Source: Clostridiales bacterium (GTDB lineage Bacteria; Bacillota; Clostridia; Lachnospirales; UBA12420). From it: 57,461 nucleotides of DNA. How positions within the stretch are numbered: position 1 is the first letter of the stretch; each line of letters begins with the position of its first letter. The stretch covers positions 45,900 to 103,360 of the forward strand of contig DMOI01000008.1 of assembly GCA_003452395.1 (NCBI GenBank). The letters are read 5' to 3'. The notes under the pieces are model-generated. The model was not told the origin of the DNA, searched no databases, and saw nothing but the letters and a program-made list of their open reading frames with translations. This document shows, piece after piece, positions 7,685-16,222 of the stretch. Made by a program: the position numbers and the translations under genes.

Positions 7685-10237
7685 ATGAAAATAAAAGGGT
7701 TGAAAAGAGCAGTAGCAATAGTAATTGCAATTTCTTTAATATGCCAGGGATTATTATTTGAGAGAAATGACAAAGTAGAAGCCGCAACATCAGCTTTATC
7801 GAGTCTACCGGTAGGGGCCAGGATAATGTTCGGTGGCAGACAGTTTGCAGTGTTGAACCCGAGCGATGGGACGGTTGTGAGTCTGAAAAATATAACAAAA
7901 ATGGCATTTGACCCTAATAATACACAATTATATAATCCGAGTGATAGTAACAATTTAGGATATTATTTAAATAATACGTACTTCAATACATTTACAGAAG
8001 GAGAAAAGGAATTAATAAAGAATAGTATATGGTACACTGGAAATGAAACTAATGAAACGGCTAGTAGTGTAACAACATATATAGGGTTGCTTAGAGAAAC
8101 TGAGTACAATGCAGCAAAAGCAGCAGGAATATTTCTAAGTACTGGAGAATACGGTTATTATTGGTGGCTAATAACACCGTATTCTGGTAACGGTACAAGT
8201 GTTCGTCGTGTTGCTAGCACTGGTATCGTGGGCAATAGCAGCACTAGCAATACTTTTGGCGTACGCCCCGCTTTTAAAATCTTGGAATCTACTAATTTTG
8301 AATATGATACTTATTCGGGAATGTATTATTATCCCGGAACCTTGGGAGAAAATAAAACAATAAGCACCTTAAATATAGGAGATGCTATAATGTTCCACGG
8401 TGAGGCGTGGAGGGTAGTAACTCCATCCACGGGATTAATTGTCTCAGATAGGATAGTAGATGCAAGGGTATTTGACCCCGATGGTACACAATTATATAAT
8501 CCGAGTGATAGTAATAACTTAGGATACTATCTAAATAATACATACTACAATACATTTACGGCAGCAGAAAAGACAAAAATAAAGAGTAGTACATGGTACA
8601 GGGGAAATGAGACTAATGAAACAGCTAGTAGTGTAACAACATATATAGGGTTACTTAGAGAAACTGAGTACAATGCAGCAAAAGCAGCAGGAATATTTCC
8701 AAACACTGGAGCTAGTACATATTGGTGGTTGATAACGCCGTATTCTGTTGATTCTGGTTGTGTTCGTGTGGCGGATCACGTTGGGGGTGTGACTAATGGG
8801 GTCGCTACTAGTACGTATGGTGTACGTTCAGCTTTTCAAATATTGGAAACGGCAATTGTAAATGAGGTACAAATGGGTGTATACGCAATAGATACTACAT
8901 CACCTACGGCAGATATAACCTACAACCCATTGGGCTCTTACAAAACTGGAACAGCAGTAACTATCACAGCAACATTCAATGAACCAGTAGCTGATAGCCC
9001 AGTACCACGGATAAGTATAAGTGGTGCCAATACACAAGCCGCAATAAACATGACGAAAACAAGTCCGACAGTATATACTTATACCCACACAGTAGGAGCA
9101 GGCGATGGTCTTGCGACAGTAGCGATGGGTACTGCCAAGGATATAGCAGGTAATAACGTCACAGCAGCACCAACAAGTGGTGCGACATTTACGGTGGATA
9201 ATACCCCGCCAGCAGCACCAACATTCGGTGTAAATCCAACAACACCAACAAACGATGATGTAATAGTAACGATTACTTATCCAGGGGACGCAACAATAAT
9301 AGAATATCAGATAGATGCACTAGGATGGCTAAGCTACACAGGGGCAATAACAATAACAACAAATGTTACAGTATACGCAAGATGCTATGATAGTTCGGGA
9401 AATCCAAGTAGCCAAAGTAGTCTGAGCATAGTAAATATAGACAAAACGCCCCCTGATGTTCCTACCGTGAATCCCGCTACAGGAACATATAATGCAGCAC
9501 AAATAGTAACAGTATCAAACTCATCAATAGACGTAGCACATACATATTATACGTTAGACGGATCAGACCCTAATGAAACAACACCAACAGAAGTAATAAT
9601 AGGAGGAACAATATCAGTAGACGGAAATGATGGGGAAACGGTGACACTAAAACTGGTAAGCTATGATGGTGCAGAAAACAAAGGAACAATAGGAACATAT
9701 CAATATACATTTAACAAAACAGGACCAATAATAATACCAAGCATAACTGGCAGAGTAAAAGCACCAAGTGATATAGATGTAGACATAACAATAATATCAA
9801 ATAATCTAGAAAGCTGGGAATATCAGTGGGACGCAGACACAACCCTAGACGAGAGTAACTGGATAGAGGGAGTAATCCCAACCCCACAAGCCATAACCCC
9901 ACAAACAGCAAATGGAACATGGTACCTGCACGTAAGGGCCACAGATGACGATGAAAATATAGTCTTAAAAACCTACGGATCATACAAAAAAGGAACAGTA
10001 TCAATAAGTGAGGGATATGCAGAAGATACATACCTAGATGAGAGAAAGTGGTTTAAATACTATATTGGACTCGATGCAAACAACATAGGAAGAGTAATGT
10101 TAGTAGCACCGAAAGATGTAGGAGGAGTAAAACAAATATTTACGAAAGATGATGTATTAGATCCAGTAACACATAGATTTAAAGTTGGAGCAGTTTATTA
10201 TATAGATAGATACTCGAAGATACAGGTGTACAATTAA
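7685..10237 (+). CDS. Secreted multidomain surface protein: two DUF6273 repeats, Ig-like/chitobiase-like modules, conserved C-terminal module
   Basis: An 850-residue secreted protein of unknown function. It has a signal peptide (MKIKGLKRAVAIVIAISLI, cleavage near EAA at about 34). Two tandem DUF6273-type domains follow (about 40-200 and 225-395); both share YNPSDSNNLGYYLNNTY and NETNETASSVTTYIGLLRET and end in a G-V-R-x-A-F motif. After them come a bacterial Ig-like segment (about 415-510), a segment with VYARCYDSSGN, a chitobiase C-terminal-like segment (TYYTLDGSDPNETTPTE) and a linker. The last 80 residues (RKWFKYYIGLD, RVMLVAP, VKQIF, LDPVTH, YYI) match the C-terminus of the protein at 18334-19617. 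There is no LPXTG motif or membrane anchor. It lies alone between terminators. Probably cell-surface or exported. Confidence 0.8.
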   Translation: MKIKGLKRAVAIVIAISLICQGLLFERNDKVEAATSALSSLPVGARIMFGGRQFAVLNPSDGTVVSLKNITKMAFDPNNTQLYNPSDSNNLGYYLNNTYFNTFTEGEKELIKNSIWYTGNETNETASSVTTYIGLLRETEYNAAKAAGIFLSTGEYGYYWWLITPYSGNGTSVRRVASTGIVGNSSTSNTFGVRPAFKILESTNFEYDTYSGMYYYPGTLGENKTISTLNIGDAIMFHGEAWRVVTPSTGLIVSDRIVDARVFDPDGTQLYNPSDSNNLGYYLNNTYYNTFTAAEKTKIKSSTWYRGNETNETASSVTTYIGLLRETEYNAAKAAGIFPNTGASTYWWLITPYSVDSGCVRVADHVGGVTNGVATSTYGVRSAFQILETAIVNEVQMGVYAIDTTSPTADITYNPLGSYKTGTAVTITATFNEPVADSPVPRISISGANTQAAINMTKTSPTVYTYTHTVGAGDGLATVAMGTAKDIAGNNVTAAPTSGATFTVDNTPPAAPTFGVNPTTPTNDDVIVTITYPGDATIIEYQIDALGWLSYTGAITITTNVTVYARCYDSSGNPSSQSSLSIVNIDKTPPDVPTVNPATGTYNAAQIVTVSNSSIDVAHTYYTLDGSDPNETTPTEVIIGGTISVDGNDGETVTLKLVSYDGAENKGTIGTYQYTFNKTGPIIIPSITGRVKAPSDIDVDITIISNNLESWEYQWDADTTLDESNWIEGVIPTPQAITPQTANGTWYLHVRATDDDENIVLKTYGSYKKGTVSISEGYAEDTYLDERKWFKYYIGLDANNIGRVMLVAPKDVGGVKQIFTKDDVLDPVTHRFKVGAVYYIDRYSKIQVYN

Positions 10238-10346
10238 TGATAATTTCAGTTATGTTGGGCAATCAGTTGCAGTTAATCCAGATAAATGGCTGAGGAAAGT
10301 GGCAGAAGAAAAGAAGTGGAGAATAATAGACAAAAGGACAGATTGA
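10236..10346 (+). pseudogene. Orphan open frame after the surface gene, possible gene remnant
   Basis: In a different frame from the preceding gene, the DNA reads NDNFSYVGQSVAVNPDKW, then LRKVAEEKKWRIIDKRTD and a stop. It has no start codon or ribosome binding site, but the composition (VNPDKWLRKVAEEKKWRIID) looks like a real protein C-terminus rather than random AT-rich sequence. It could be the tail of a decayed gene left between the surface gene and the MATE gene. I do not recognise the family. Confidence 0.3.
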
Positions 10347-10362
10347 TAATCTGTCCTTTTGT
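10330..10362. terminator. Bidirectional terminator between convergent genes
   Basis: ACAAAAGGACAGAT (10330-10343) and its exact inverse (10349-10362) flank a 5-nt loop. It serves the plus-strand surface gene and the minus-strand MATE gene, whose stop codon begins within two bases of it. Confidence 0.85.
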
Positions 10363-10363
10363 G

Positions 10364-11743
10364 TCACTCGGCCTGTATTTGTGATGCTAAGTGTGCATCA
10401 TGTTTGTCACCAAGGTGTTTTAGTTCCTTATAAATCCATATACCAGTTACAATCGATGCAAGGAAATCGGCTACGGGGCCGGCGATTATTATTCCATGAA
10501 TCCCGAAAAATAACGGAAGTATTAAGATTGCTGGTATAAAGAAAATTAGTTGACGTGATAAACTGAGGAATGCAGATTGTTTTGGTTTACCTACTGCGGT
10601 AAAGTAGTTCGCACTCACGACCTGAAATCCTATGATAGGTAGCATGATTAAGAAGACTCTCAAGGCGTAAACCGTAAAATCTATTAGCTCTGTATCAGTT
10701 CTATTAAAAAGTTGCACAAGTGGTACAGCAAAAACTTCAACTAGTATAAATCCTATGACTGATAACGTAGTAGCAGCAAATATCGCTAGTTTGAATGTTT
10801 CTTTTACTCTATCATATTTTTTTGCACCATAGTTAAATCCTATTATAGGCTGAGAACCTTGGTTTATCCCAATAATTGGCATTATCATAAGAAACTGAAG
10901 ACTTGTAACTATACCCATTCCTGTAATTGCAATGTTTCCGCCATATTGTAAGAGGCTTTTGTTAAGTATAACACTTACAAGACTTGCGGCTAACTGTAGT
11001 AAGAATGGAGCGGAACCAATCGCAATTATTTTAGTAATAATAGATTTGCTAGGAACCATATTTTTGATTTTTATTTTAAGAAAACTTTTCTTTGAAAAGA
11101 AGTAACTTAAAACCCATATAGCTGAGAAAGCTTGAGCTAGTACTGTTGCTATAGCTGAACCTCCTATTCCCATACCGAAACCAAATATAAATATGGAACA
11201 AAATACTGCATTAAGGAAAGAACCCAAAAGCATAGTATACATTGCCATTCTAGGGTTTCCTTCTCCACGAATGAAGACGTTTAACCCAAAACCAATAGCT
11301 TGAAATATAGTACCGAGGAGTATTATCTGCATGAATTCTTTTGCGTAAGGTAAAATCTCTTTGGTGGCCCCTAATGCTTGCAATAAGGGATCTAAAAAAA
11401 TTAATCCGAAAATGGTTATTATTAATGAAATAAGTATTAATAAGAATACTGCATTACCTAAAATATGTTCTGCCTCTTCTTTTTTATTTTCTCCTAGTCT
11501 TATAGAAACAAGAGAATTAGCACCCATGCCAATAAGCACCATAAATGCAAAAATTACAAGCATAATAGGAAAGCATATAGTAATTCCAGCGATACCTAAT
11601 GCACCTGAAATACTGTTGCCAACGAAAATTCTATCAACCACGCCATATAGGGCATTCACAAGCATTCCAATAATTGCAGGAACGGAGAATTTTATTAATA
11701 AAGATGATATTTTTGCTTCGCTTAATTGTTTTGAATGTTCCAT
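10364..11743 (-). CDS. MATE family multidrug/cation efflux transporter
   Basis: A 459-residue integral membrane protein with about twelve predicted helices in two similar halves. The N-terminal KISSLLIKFSVPAIIGMLVN and the VVDRIFVG motif are typical of MepA/NorM-like MATE pumps, which export drugs using a Na+ or H+ gradient. The frame extends to 11761 (MKRGRQMEHSK), but AGAGGT lies about seven bases before the internal ATG at 11743, so I start at MEHSKQL. It is convergent with the upstream surface gene and has no regulator beside it. The substrate cannot be deduced. Confidence 0.9.
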   Translation of the reverse strand: MEHSKQLSEAKISSLLIKFSVPAIIGMLVNALYGVVDRIFVGNSISGALGIAGITICFPIMLVIFAFMVLIGMGANSLVSIRLGENKKEEAEHILGNAVFLLILISLIITIFGLIFLDPLLQALGATKEILPYAKEFMQIILLGTIFQAIGFGLNVFIRGEGNPRMAMYTMLLGSFLNAVFCSIFIFGFGMGIGGSAIATVLAQAFSAIWVLSYFFSKKSFLKIKIKNMVPSKSIITKIIAIGSAPFLLQLAASLVSVILNKSLLQYGGNIAITGMGIVTSLQFLMIMPIIGINQGSQPIIGFNYGAKKYDRVKETFKLAIFAATTLSVIGFILVEVFAVPLVQLFNRTDTELIDFTVYALRVFLIMLPIIGFQVVSANYFTAVGKPKQSAFLSLSRQLIFFIPAILILPLFFGIHGIIIAGPVADFLASIVTGIWIYKELKHLGDKHDAHLASQIQAE

Positions 11744-11941
11744 TTGTCTACCTCTTTTCACTATACATTAGTTTTGCACAATAAATAACATAATATTACA
11801 AAAACATGCTAATGTCAATTGATTTTTCAAAATGAATCACAAAAAATATTGTATTAGAAATTAATATATGGTAGAATAATCAAATAGTATCGAAGGAGCT
11901 TTTGATGTAGATAATATATGTAAATGGAGGATGATGAAAAA

Positions 11942-12775
11942 ATGATAGAATTAGGTAAAATGCAATATTTGAAAATAAATAAAATGGGGCCAATAGGTTT
12001 GTTACTTATATCTGACGATGATATACGTGAAGATGTATTGCTACCGGCAGAGCAAGTACCTGATGGTGTGCAAGTCGGAGATGAGATAGAGGTGTTTGTG
12101 TATAAAGATACGAATGATGAGTTAACAGCAACTACACAAAAACCAAAATTAGAAGTTGGTGAAATAGATTATTTAAACGTAGTAGATATGACACAAGTAG
12201 GTGCATTTCTTGATTGGGGGCTAAAAAAAGATTTATTTATGCCGTACACAGAACAAAAAGGGAAGTTATTAAAAAACGAAAAATATCTGGTAGGGCTATA
12301 TATAGATAAAAGTGGTAGGATATGCGCAACTATGTATGTCGATAATGTTCTAAGAAGTGACTCACCATATCAAAAGAATGACAAAGCAGAAGGATTTATA
12401 TATGATATAAAGACAGACATGGGAGCATTTGTAGCAGTGGATAGGAAATACCACGGACTTATACCAAAAAGCGAATTATACAAATACTACAGCTTAGGTG
12501 ATGAAGTAGAAGTAAGGGTGACTAACGTAAGAGAAGATGGAAAGCTAGACCTAAGCCTAAGAGAAAAGGCATATCTACAGATGGATATGGATGCAGAAAT
12601 GATAGTAGAAAGATTAAATAAAAATGATGGAATACTACATTTAAATGATAATAGTTCTCCCGAAAACATAAAATTGCAACTGAATATAAGTAAGAAAGCC
12701 TTTAAAAGAGCAGTTGGGACCTTACTTAAGAATGGAAAGATTGAGTTTGTTGATGATGGCATAAAATTATTGTGA
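11942..12775 (+). CDS. CvfB/YitL-like S1 RNA-binding protein
   Basis: A protein of about 277 residues made of several OB/S1-like segments (MQYLKINKMGPIGLLL; DYLNVVDMTQVGAFLDWG; GFIYDIKTDMGAFVAVD with GDEVEVRV and GKLDLSLR) and a C-terminal winged-helix-like segment (ISKKAFKRAVGTLLKNGKI). This is the CvfB/YitL layout; these proteins bind RNA and affect virulence or gene expression in staphylococci. The frame opens at 11924, but GGAGG at 11926-11930 points to the ATG at 11942. A ribosome binding site followed directly by ATG-TAG lies upstream at 11893-11910. It heads a tight cluster with ywbE-like, PC4-like and transporter genes. Confidence 0.85.
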   Translation: MIELGKMQYLKINKMGPIGLLLISDDDIREDVLLPAEQVPDGVQVGDEIEVFVYKDTNDELTATTQKPKLEVGEIDYLNVVDMTQVGAFLDWGLKKDLFMPYTEQKGKLLKNEKYLVGLYIDKSGRICATMYVDNVLRSDSPYQKNDKAEGFIYDIKTDMGAFVAVDRKYHGLIPKSELYKYYSLGDEVEVRVTNVREDGKLDLSLREKAYLQMDMDAEMIVERLNKNDGILHLNDNSSPENIKLQLNISKKAFKRAVGTLLKNGKIEFVDDGIKLL

Positions 12776-12791
12776 GATAGGAGATAAAATA

Positions 12792-12983
12792 ATGAATGGA
12801 AAGAATCGTAGTGATGTAAAAATAGGTATACATGTACAAGTTGTACAAAAGCAAGATCAACGCTCTGGAAAGTTGACAGATGGAACTGTCGAGAGGATAT
12901 TGACTAATAGTCTAACTCATCCTCATGGAATAAAAGTTCAATTGGTTGGTGGGATAGTAGGAAGAGTACAAAATATTATTTGA
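12792..12983 (+). CDS. YwbE family protein (DUF2196)
   Basis: A 63-residue protein whose whole length fits the YwbE family: an N-terminal NRSDVKIGIHVQVVQKQDQR, then SGKLTDGTVERILTNS, the hallmark THPHGIKVQL and a C-terminal GxVGRVQ. Its function is unknown; the fold is expected to be a small beta-barrel. It lies 16 bp after the CvfB-like gene and overlaps the upstream part of the next frame by a few bases, so the two are probably co-transcribed. Confidence 0.9.
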   Translation: MNGKNRSDVKIGIHVQVVQKQDQRSGKLTDGTVERILTNSLTHPHGIKVQLVGGIVGRVQNII

Positions 12984-12997
12984 TAGGAGGAATTTAC

Positions 12998-13219
12998 ATG
13001 TCAGAAATTAAATTTGAAATAACTAAAGAAATAGCTGTTTTGTCTGAAAGAGCAGGTGGTTGGACTAAGGAAATCAATATGGTTAGTTGGAATGAGAGAC
13101 CACCAAAATATGATATAAGGGAATGGACAGCAGATCATCAGAAGATGGGCAAAGGGATTACACTAAGTAGTGATGAAATGACAGAATTAAAGAAGGCTCT
13201 TGAGAGTTTGGAGGAATAG
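12998..13219 (+). CDS. YdbC/PC4-like single-stranded-DNA-binding protein
   Basis: A 73-residue protein. The segments VLSERAGGWTKEINMVSWNE, KYDIREW, and MGKGITLSSDEMTELKKALE fit the bacterial YdbC/PC4 (transcriptional coactivator p15) family, which bind single-stranded nucleic acid as dimers. The frame opens at 12980, but GGAGG precedes the ATG at 12998, so MSEIKFE is the start. It is embedded in the CvfB-YwbE cluster, and its C-terminal codons contain the ribosome binding site of the next gene. Confidence 0.85.
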   Translation: MSEIKFEITKEIAVLSERAGGWTKEINMVSWNERPPKYDIREWTADHQKMGKGITLSSDEMTELKKALESLEE

Positions 13220-13221
13220 AT

Positions 13222-14079
13222 TTGTATATAGTTTTGTCACTAATTTCGGGAGTTTTACTAGGTTTCTTTTATATAGCAAAAAAACAAGTCCTAAAAAAAA
13301 GCGATGTTATTGCGGTTTTGGCTGTATATACTGTTATAAATTCTTTGATAAACTGTGTAGATTATAAGGTAGCATTTGAGACGGATAAGACAATTCTAAT
13401 TTATATATTTATTAAGGCAGTGATTATATATATAGGATGGATGTTATCAGGAAAAGCTATAAAAGAGCTACCACTCAGTATATCTAGTCCACTTGGTATA
13501 CTATCTCCAGTGTTTACTGTAATTATTGGAATTTTGATACTCCATGAAGAATTGGGAATTTTGCAGATTGTTGGTATATTAATAATATTTGGGAGTTATT
13601 ACTTTATAGGAAGAGTGGGTAAGGCAGAGGTAGGAGATATATTTAAAAATATATATGTTTATTATATGGCGATTGCTATGTTTTTAGGGGCTATAAGTGC
13701 TACAATGGACAAGCTACTTTTAAAGGACGTTAAAGTTGAGCAATTGCAATTTTGGTTTTACTTATTTATGTCTATTCTATATATGATTACAATTTTAATA
13801 ATCAACTTTATTAAAAAATACCAAAATAAGCCGCTCGTAAAATTTGAGTTTACTTATATGATTATTATTGTGGGTGTACTTTTGTATCTGGCAGACAAGA
13901 TATATTTTTATGCTGTGAAGTTCCCAGATAGTAATATTTCAATAGTGATGCCACTCAGATATGTATCTATAATTATATCGACTATATTAGGAGGTATAAT
14001 ATTCAAGGAACAAAATATTAGTTTGAAGTTTAAATATATGATAGGAATTGTTATAGGGATTGTTTTGATATTTATCTAA
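13222..14079 (+). CDS. EamA/DMT-type membrane transporter
   Basis: A 285-residue protein with about ten hydrophobic helices in two EamA-like repeats. Tell-tale pieces are SGKAIKELPLSISSPLGILSP at the end of the first half and KFPDSNISIVMPLRYVSIIIS in the second. DMT transporters move small metabolites; the substrate is unknown. The start is TTG at 13222, with GGAGG (13210-13214) inside the tail of the preceding gene. Together with the 2-bp spacing this indicates translational coupling. Confidence 0.8.
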   Translation: MYIVLSLISGVLLGFFYIAKKQVLKKSDVIAVLAVYTVINSLINCVDYKVAFETDKTILIYIFIKAVIIYIGWMLSGKAIKELPLSISSPLGILSPVFTVIIGILILHEELGILQIVGILIIFGSYYFIGRVGKAEVGDIFKNIYVYYMAIAMFLGAISATMDKLLLKDVKVEQLQFWFYLFMSILYMITILIINFIKKYQNKPLVKFEFTYMIIIVGVLLYLADKIYFYAVKFPDSNISIVMPLRYVSIIISTILGGIIFKEQNISLKFKYMIGIVIGIVLIFI

Positions 14080-14080
14080 A

Positions 14081-14114
14081 GTTCTCCCCCTGCGAAGGGG
14101 GAGTTAGAGGGGGT
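14081..14114 (+). repeat. 34-bp GC-rich hairpin repeat, copy 1
   Basis: The 34-bp string beginning GTTCTCCCCCTGCGAAGGGG is identical to 47122-47155. It contains the stem CTCCCCC / GGGGGAG with a 6-nt loop and lies directly after the transporter stop codon. It is a short dispersed repeat and could also serve as a hairpin terminator between convergent genes. Confidence 0.8.
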
Positions 14115-14121
14115 AAGGCGC

Positions 14122-14805
14122 TTAATATATAAGCTTATCTAAAGCAATTATAGTCATATGTTGTCGGTTAATGGCTATTATGCCTTCATCTCTCATCCGA
14201 CAAAGCTCACGGGACATTGATGAGCGAGATACATTTAGAAAATTGGAGAGATCATTGCGATTATGGGGCAGGGTAAAAGATAGATTACCTGCCTTTTTAT
14301 ATTCGTCTAAAATATAGGTAATAAGCTTTTGTCTCATGCTTTTTATGGTGAGATAGTCTACTTTTTTATTTAGCATAAGTACCTTTTTTGATAATATTCC
14401 GAGCAGATTTGTTATTAAATTATTATGGTGAGCACAGGTGTTTTCACATTGTCCTGGTATTTTTTCTTTAGATATATACATAATTTTTGTTTTCTCTATT
14501 GATAGAATTGATACAGGATATATGGCTTTATCCATGAATATAAGAGCTTCACCAAAAATATCACCTTGTTTTAGAGTCCCTATTAAAGTGCTATTTCCAG
14601 AGTAGCTTTCTTTTATTAGTGATATAGAACCTTGAAGTATTACAGATAGATATTTAGCTGTGTCTCCTTGTAAAGCAACATATTCATTTTTGGAATAATC
14701 TTTTAAACTAGGATTTAAGCAAGCAATTAGATTTTCTAATTCCTTTGTTGAAATATTTGCAAATAATGCATTTTGTGATAATATTTTTATATATTCCTGA
14801 AACAT
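14122..14805 (-). CDS. Crp/Fnr family transcriptional regulator
   Basis: A 227-residue regulator. Residues about 20-115 form the cyclic-nucleotide-binding-type beta-roll (YVALQGDTAKYLSVILQGSI; GDIFGEALIF), followed by the dimer helix and a C-terminal helix-turn-helix (NRNDLSNFLNVSRSSMSRELCRMRDEGII, about 182-210). Cys120 and Cys124 in the CENTC segment before the dimer helix might bind a metal or sense redox, but the N-terminal cysteine cluster of classical FNR is absent. It is divergent from a ferredoxin-like gene; a 14-bp palindrome in the gap sits where an activator would bind for that gene. A role in anaerobic or redox control is inferred. Confidence 0.88.
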   Translation of the reverse strand: MFQEYIKILSQNALFANISTKELENLIACLNPSLKDYSKNEYVALQGDTAKYLSVILQGSISLIKESYSGNSTLIGTLKQGDIFGEALIFMDKAIYPVSILSIEKTKIMYISKEKIPGQCENTCAHHNNLITNLLGILSKKVLMLNKKVDYLTIKSMRQKLITYILDEYKKAGNLSFTLPHNRNDLSNFLNVSRSSMSRELCRMRDEGIIAINRQHMTIIALDKLIY

Positions 14806-14824
14806 GTTTAATTTTCTCCTTTTC

Positions 14825-14866
14825 GTAGCTATAGCAACAGACTTTTGATTAGCATTATATTATAAT
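14825..14866 (+). promoter_or_regulatory. Putative Crp/Fnr-activated promoter of the ferredoxin-like gene
   Basis: The imperfect palindrome GTAGCTATAGCAAC (14825-14838, centre 14831.5) lies upstream of TATAAT (14861-14866). No consensus -35 is present. If transcription starts about seven bases after the -10 box, near 14873, the palindrome centre is at about -41.5, the class II activator position. Confidence 0.5.
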
Positions 14867-14903
14867 ATGAACATAAAGTCAAGAAAAGAAAGGGGATGTT
14901 TTT

Positions 14904-15617
14904 ATGTTAAGAAATATAATAAAGATAGATGAAGATAAATGTAATGGTTGTGGGCTTTGTGTAAGTGCATGTCACGAAGGAGCGCTACAGTTAATAGATG
15001 GTAAGGCAAAGCTTATGTCGGAGTCATATTGTGATGGATTAGGTGATTGTTTACCAGAATGCCCAGTGGGTGCGATAATTATAGAAGAAAGGGAAGCGGC
15101 TGTATATGACGAGGAAGCTGTGAAACAACATATCGAGAGAAAGAAAGAGAAGGTAGAACCTCTTGCATGTGGTTGTCCAGGTACTCATTCTAAAAGCATA
15201 GAAAGGAAATCACATAAGGTAGAGTTAAAAGTGGAAAATACTAAGATGGAGTCAGAACTTATGCAGTGGCCTTGTCAGATTAAGCTTGTACCAGTTAATG
15301 CACCATATTTCGAAAACGCAAATTTGCTAATTGCAGCGGATTGCTCCGCATATGCTTATGCTAATATTCATAATGATTTTATGAAAAATAAAATTACTAT
15401 AATTGGTTGTCCGAAACTTGATGAAGGAGACTACGCACAGAAACTGACACAAATACTTGAAAATAATAATATAAAGAGTATTACAGTTCTAAGGATGGAA
15501 GTACCATGTTGTGGGGGATTAGCACATGCTACTAAATGTGCACTTATAAATTGTGGAAAAATGATTCCATGGCGTATTGTGACGATAGGGACAGATGGAA
15601 GTGTGGTAGAAGATTAA
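14904..15617 (+). CDS. Two-[4Fe-4S] ferredoxin-type protein with Cys-rich C-terminal domain
   Basis: A 237-residue protein. Cys13, Cys16, Cys19 and Cys23 (CNGCGLCVSAC) make the first cluster motif and Cys43, Cys49 and Cys53 (CDGLGDCLPECP) belong to the second. A linker with LACGCPGTH follows. The C-terminal domain (LLIAADCSAYAYANIHNDF; IIGCPKLDEG; MEVPCCGGLAHATKCALINC) resembles uncharacterised clostridial ferredoxin-like electron-transfer or Fe-S proteins. The start ATG has AAAGGGG upstream. It is divergent from the Crp/Fnr gene and is its likely target. Reaction and partner are unknown. Confidence 0.85.
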   Translation: MLRNIIKIDEDKCNGCGLCVSACHEGALQLIDGKAKLMSESYCDGLGDCLPECPVGAIIIEEREAAVYDEEAVKQHIERKKEKVEPLACGCPGTHSKSIERKSHKVELKVENTKMESELMQWPCQIKLVPVNAPYFENANLLIAADCSAYAYANIHNDFMKNKITIIGCPKLDEGDYAQKLTQILENNNIKSITVLRMEVPCCGGLAHATKCALINCGKMIPWRIVTIGTDGSVVED

Positions 15618-15618
15618 G

Positions 15619-15650
15619 AAAAAAAACCTAAAGTATTTTAGGTTTTTTTT
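15619..15650 (+). terminator. Intrinsic terminator after the ferredoxin-like gene
   Basis: A-tract plus CCTAAA, loop GTAT, TTTAGG plus a run of eight T residues, starting two bases after the stop codon. Confidence 0.9.
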
Positions 15651-15689
15651 CTTAATCCTCTATCATATTTAATATGAGTTACTAAAATA

Positions 15690-16113
15690 GTTCTTTTTCT
15701 TTTTGATAGCCCAAAAAGAAACAAAAAGTCTTTTCTACCTCTAAATCTCCTGCTAGGAGACTTTGCTCGCAAACTTTTGCTACTCGAGCAAAGAACGCTC
15801 TCACACGCACGATTGCGAGTAAGGAGCTTCGCAAATTAATTTAAAATATAAAATATAAAAAGAATATATGATTTAAACACTACATCTGTTATATGTATAC
15901 ACAGGGATGTCCCGGCGTTCAGTATTTTTGAACGGAAAGGGCAGACCGTTAATAGCCCCTGACCAAAAATAAATTAATCTTTTTTCCTTATCCGCAAACT
16001 GTTTGAGTGAAGTGCAGCGTATGCGTAACGCACGAGTTCTTGTGGCTTATTCCCCCAAGGGTGGGGGTTTAGGGGTTGAGTTTTTTTGTTACTTTTTTTT
16101 GAAAAAAAGTAAA
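15690..16113 (+). repeat. Dispersed modular intergenic repeat, copy 2 (full, without nested module)
   Basis: Same order of blocks as the copy at 3342-3833: head hairpin TTCTTTTT...AAAAAGAA, CTCCTGCTAGGAGACTT hairpin, CACGCACGATTGCGA, A-rich tract, conserved core at about 15908-15965 with GTTCA/TGAAC, GAGTTCTTGTGGC and the closing TTACTTTTTTTTGAAAAAAAGTAA hairpin. Both positions where other copies carry the nested module are empty here, which gives the ancestral junctions. It occupies the 605-bp gap before xseA. Confidence 0.85.
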
Positions 16114-16151
16114 AGCAAAATTTTAAAAAGTAAAAACAAATTTAAATAAAC

Positions 16152-16180
16152 TTGATAAATTTTTAATTTTTTGATATGAT
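16152..16180 (+). promoter_or_regulatory. Promoter for xseAB
   Basis: TTGATA at 16152-16157, 17-bp spacer, TATGAT at 16175-16180, about 43 bp ahead of the chosen xseA start. Confidence 0.65.
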
Positions 16181-16222
16181 AGGATAAGAAAAAAGTTTTA
16201 ATAATATATAGAGGTGAGTCTG

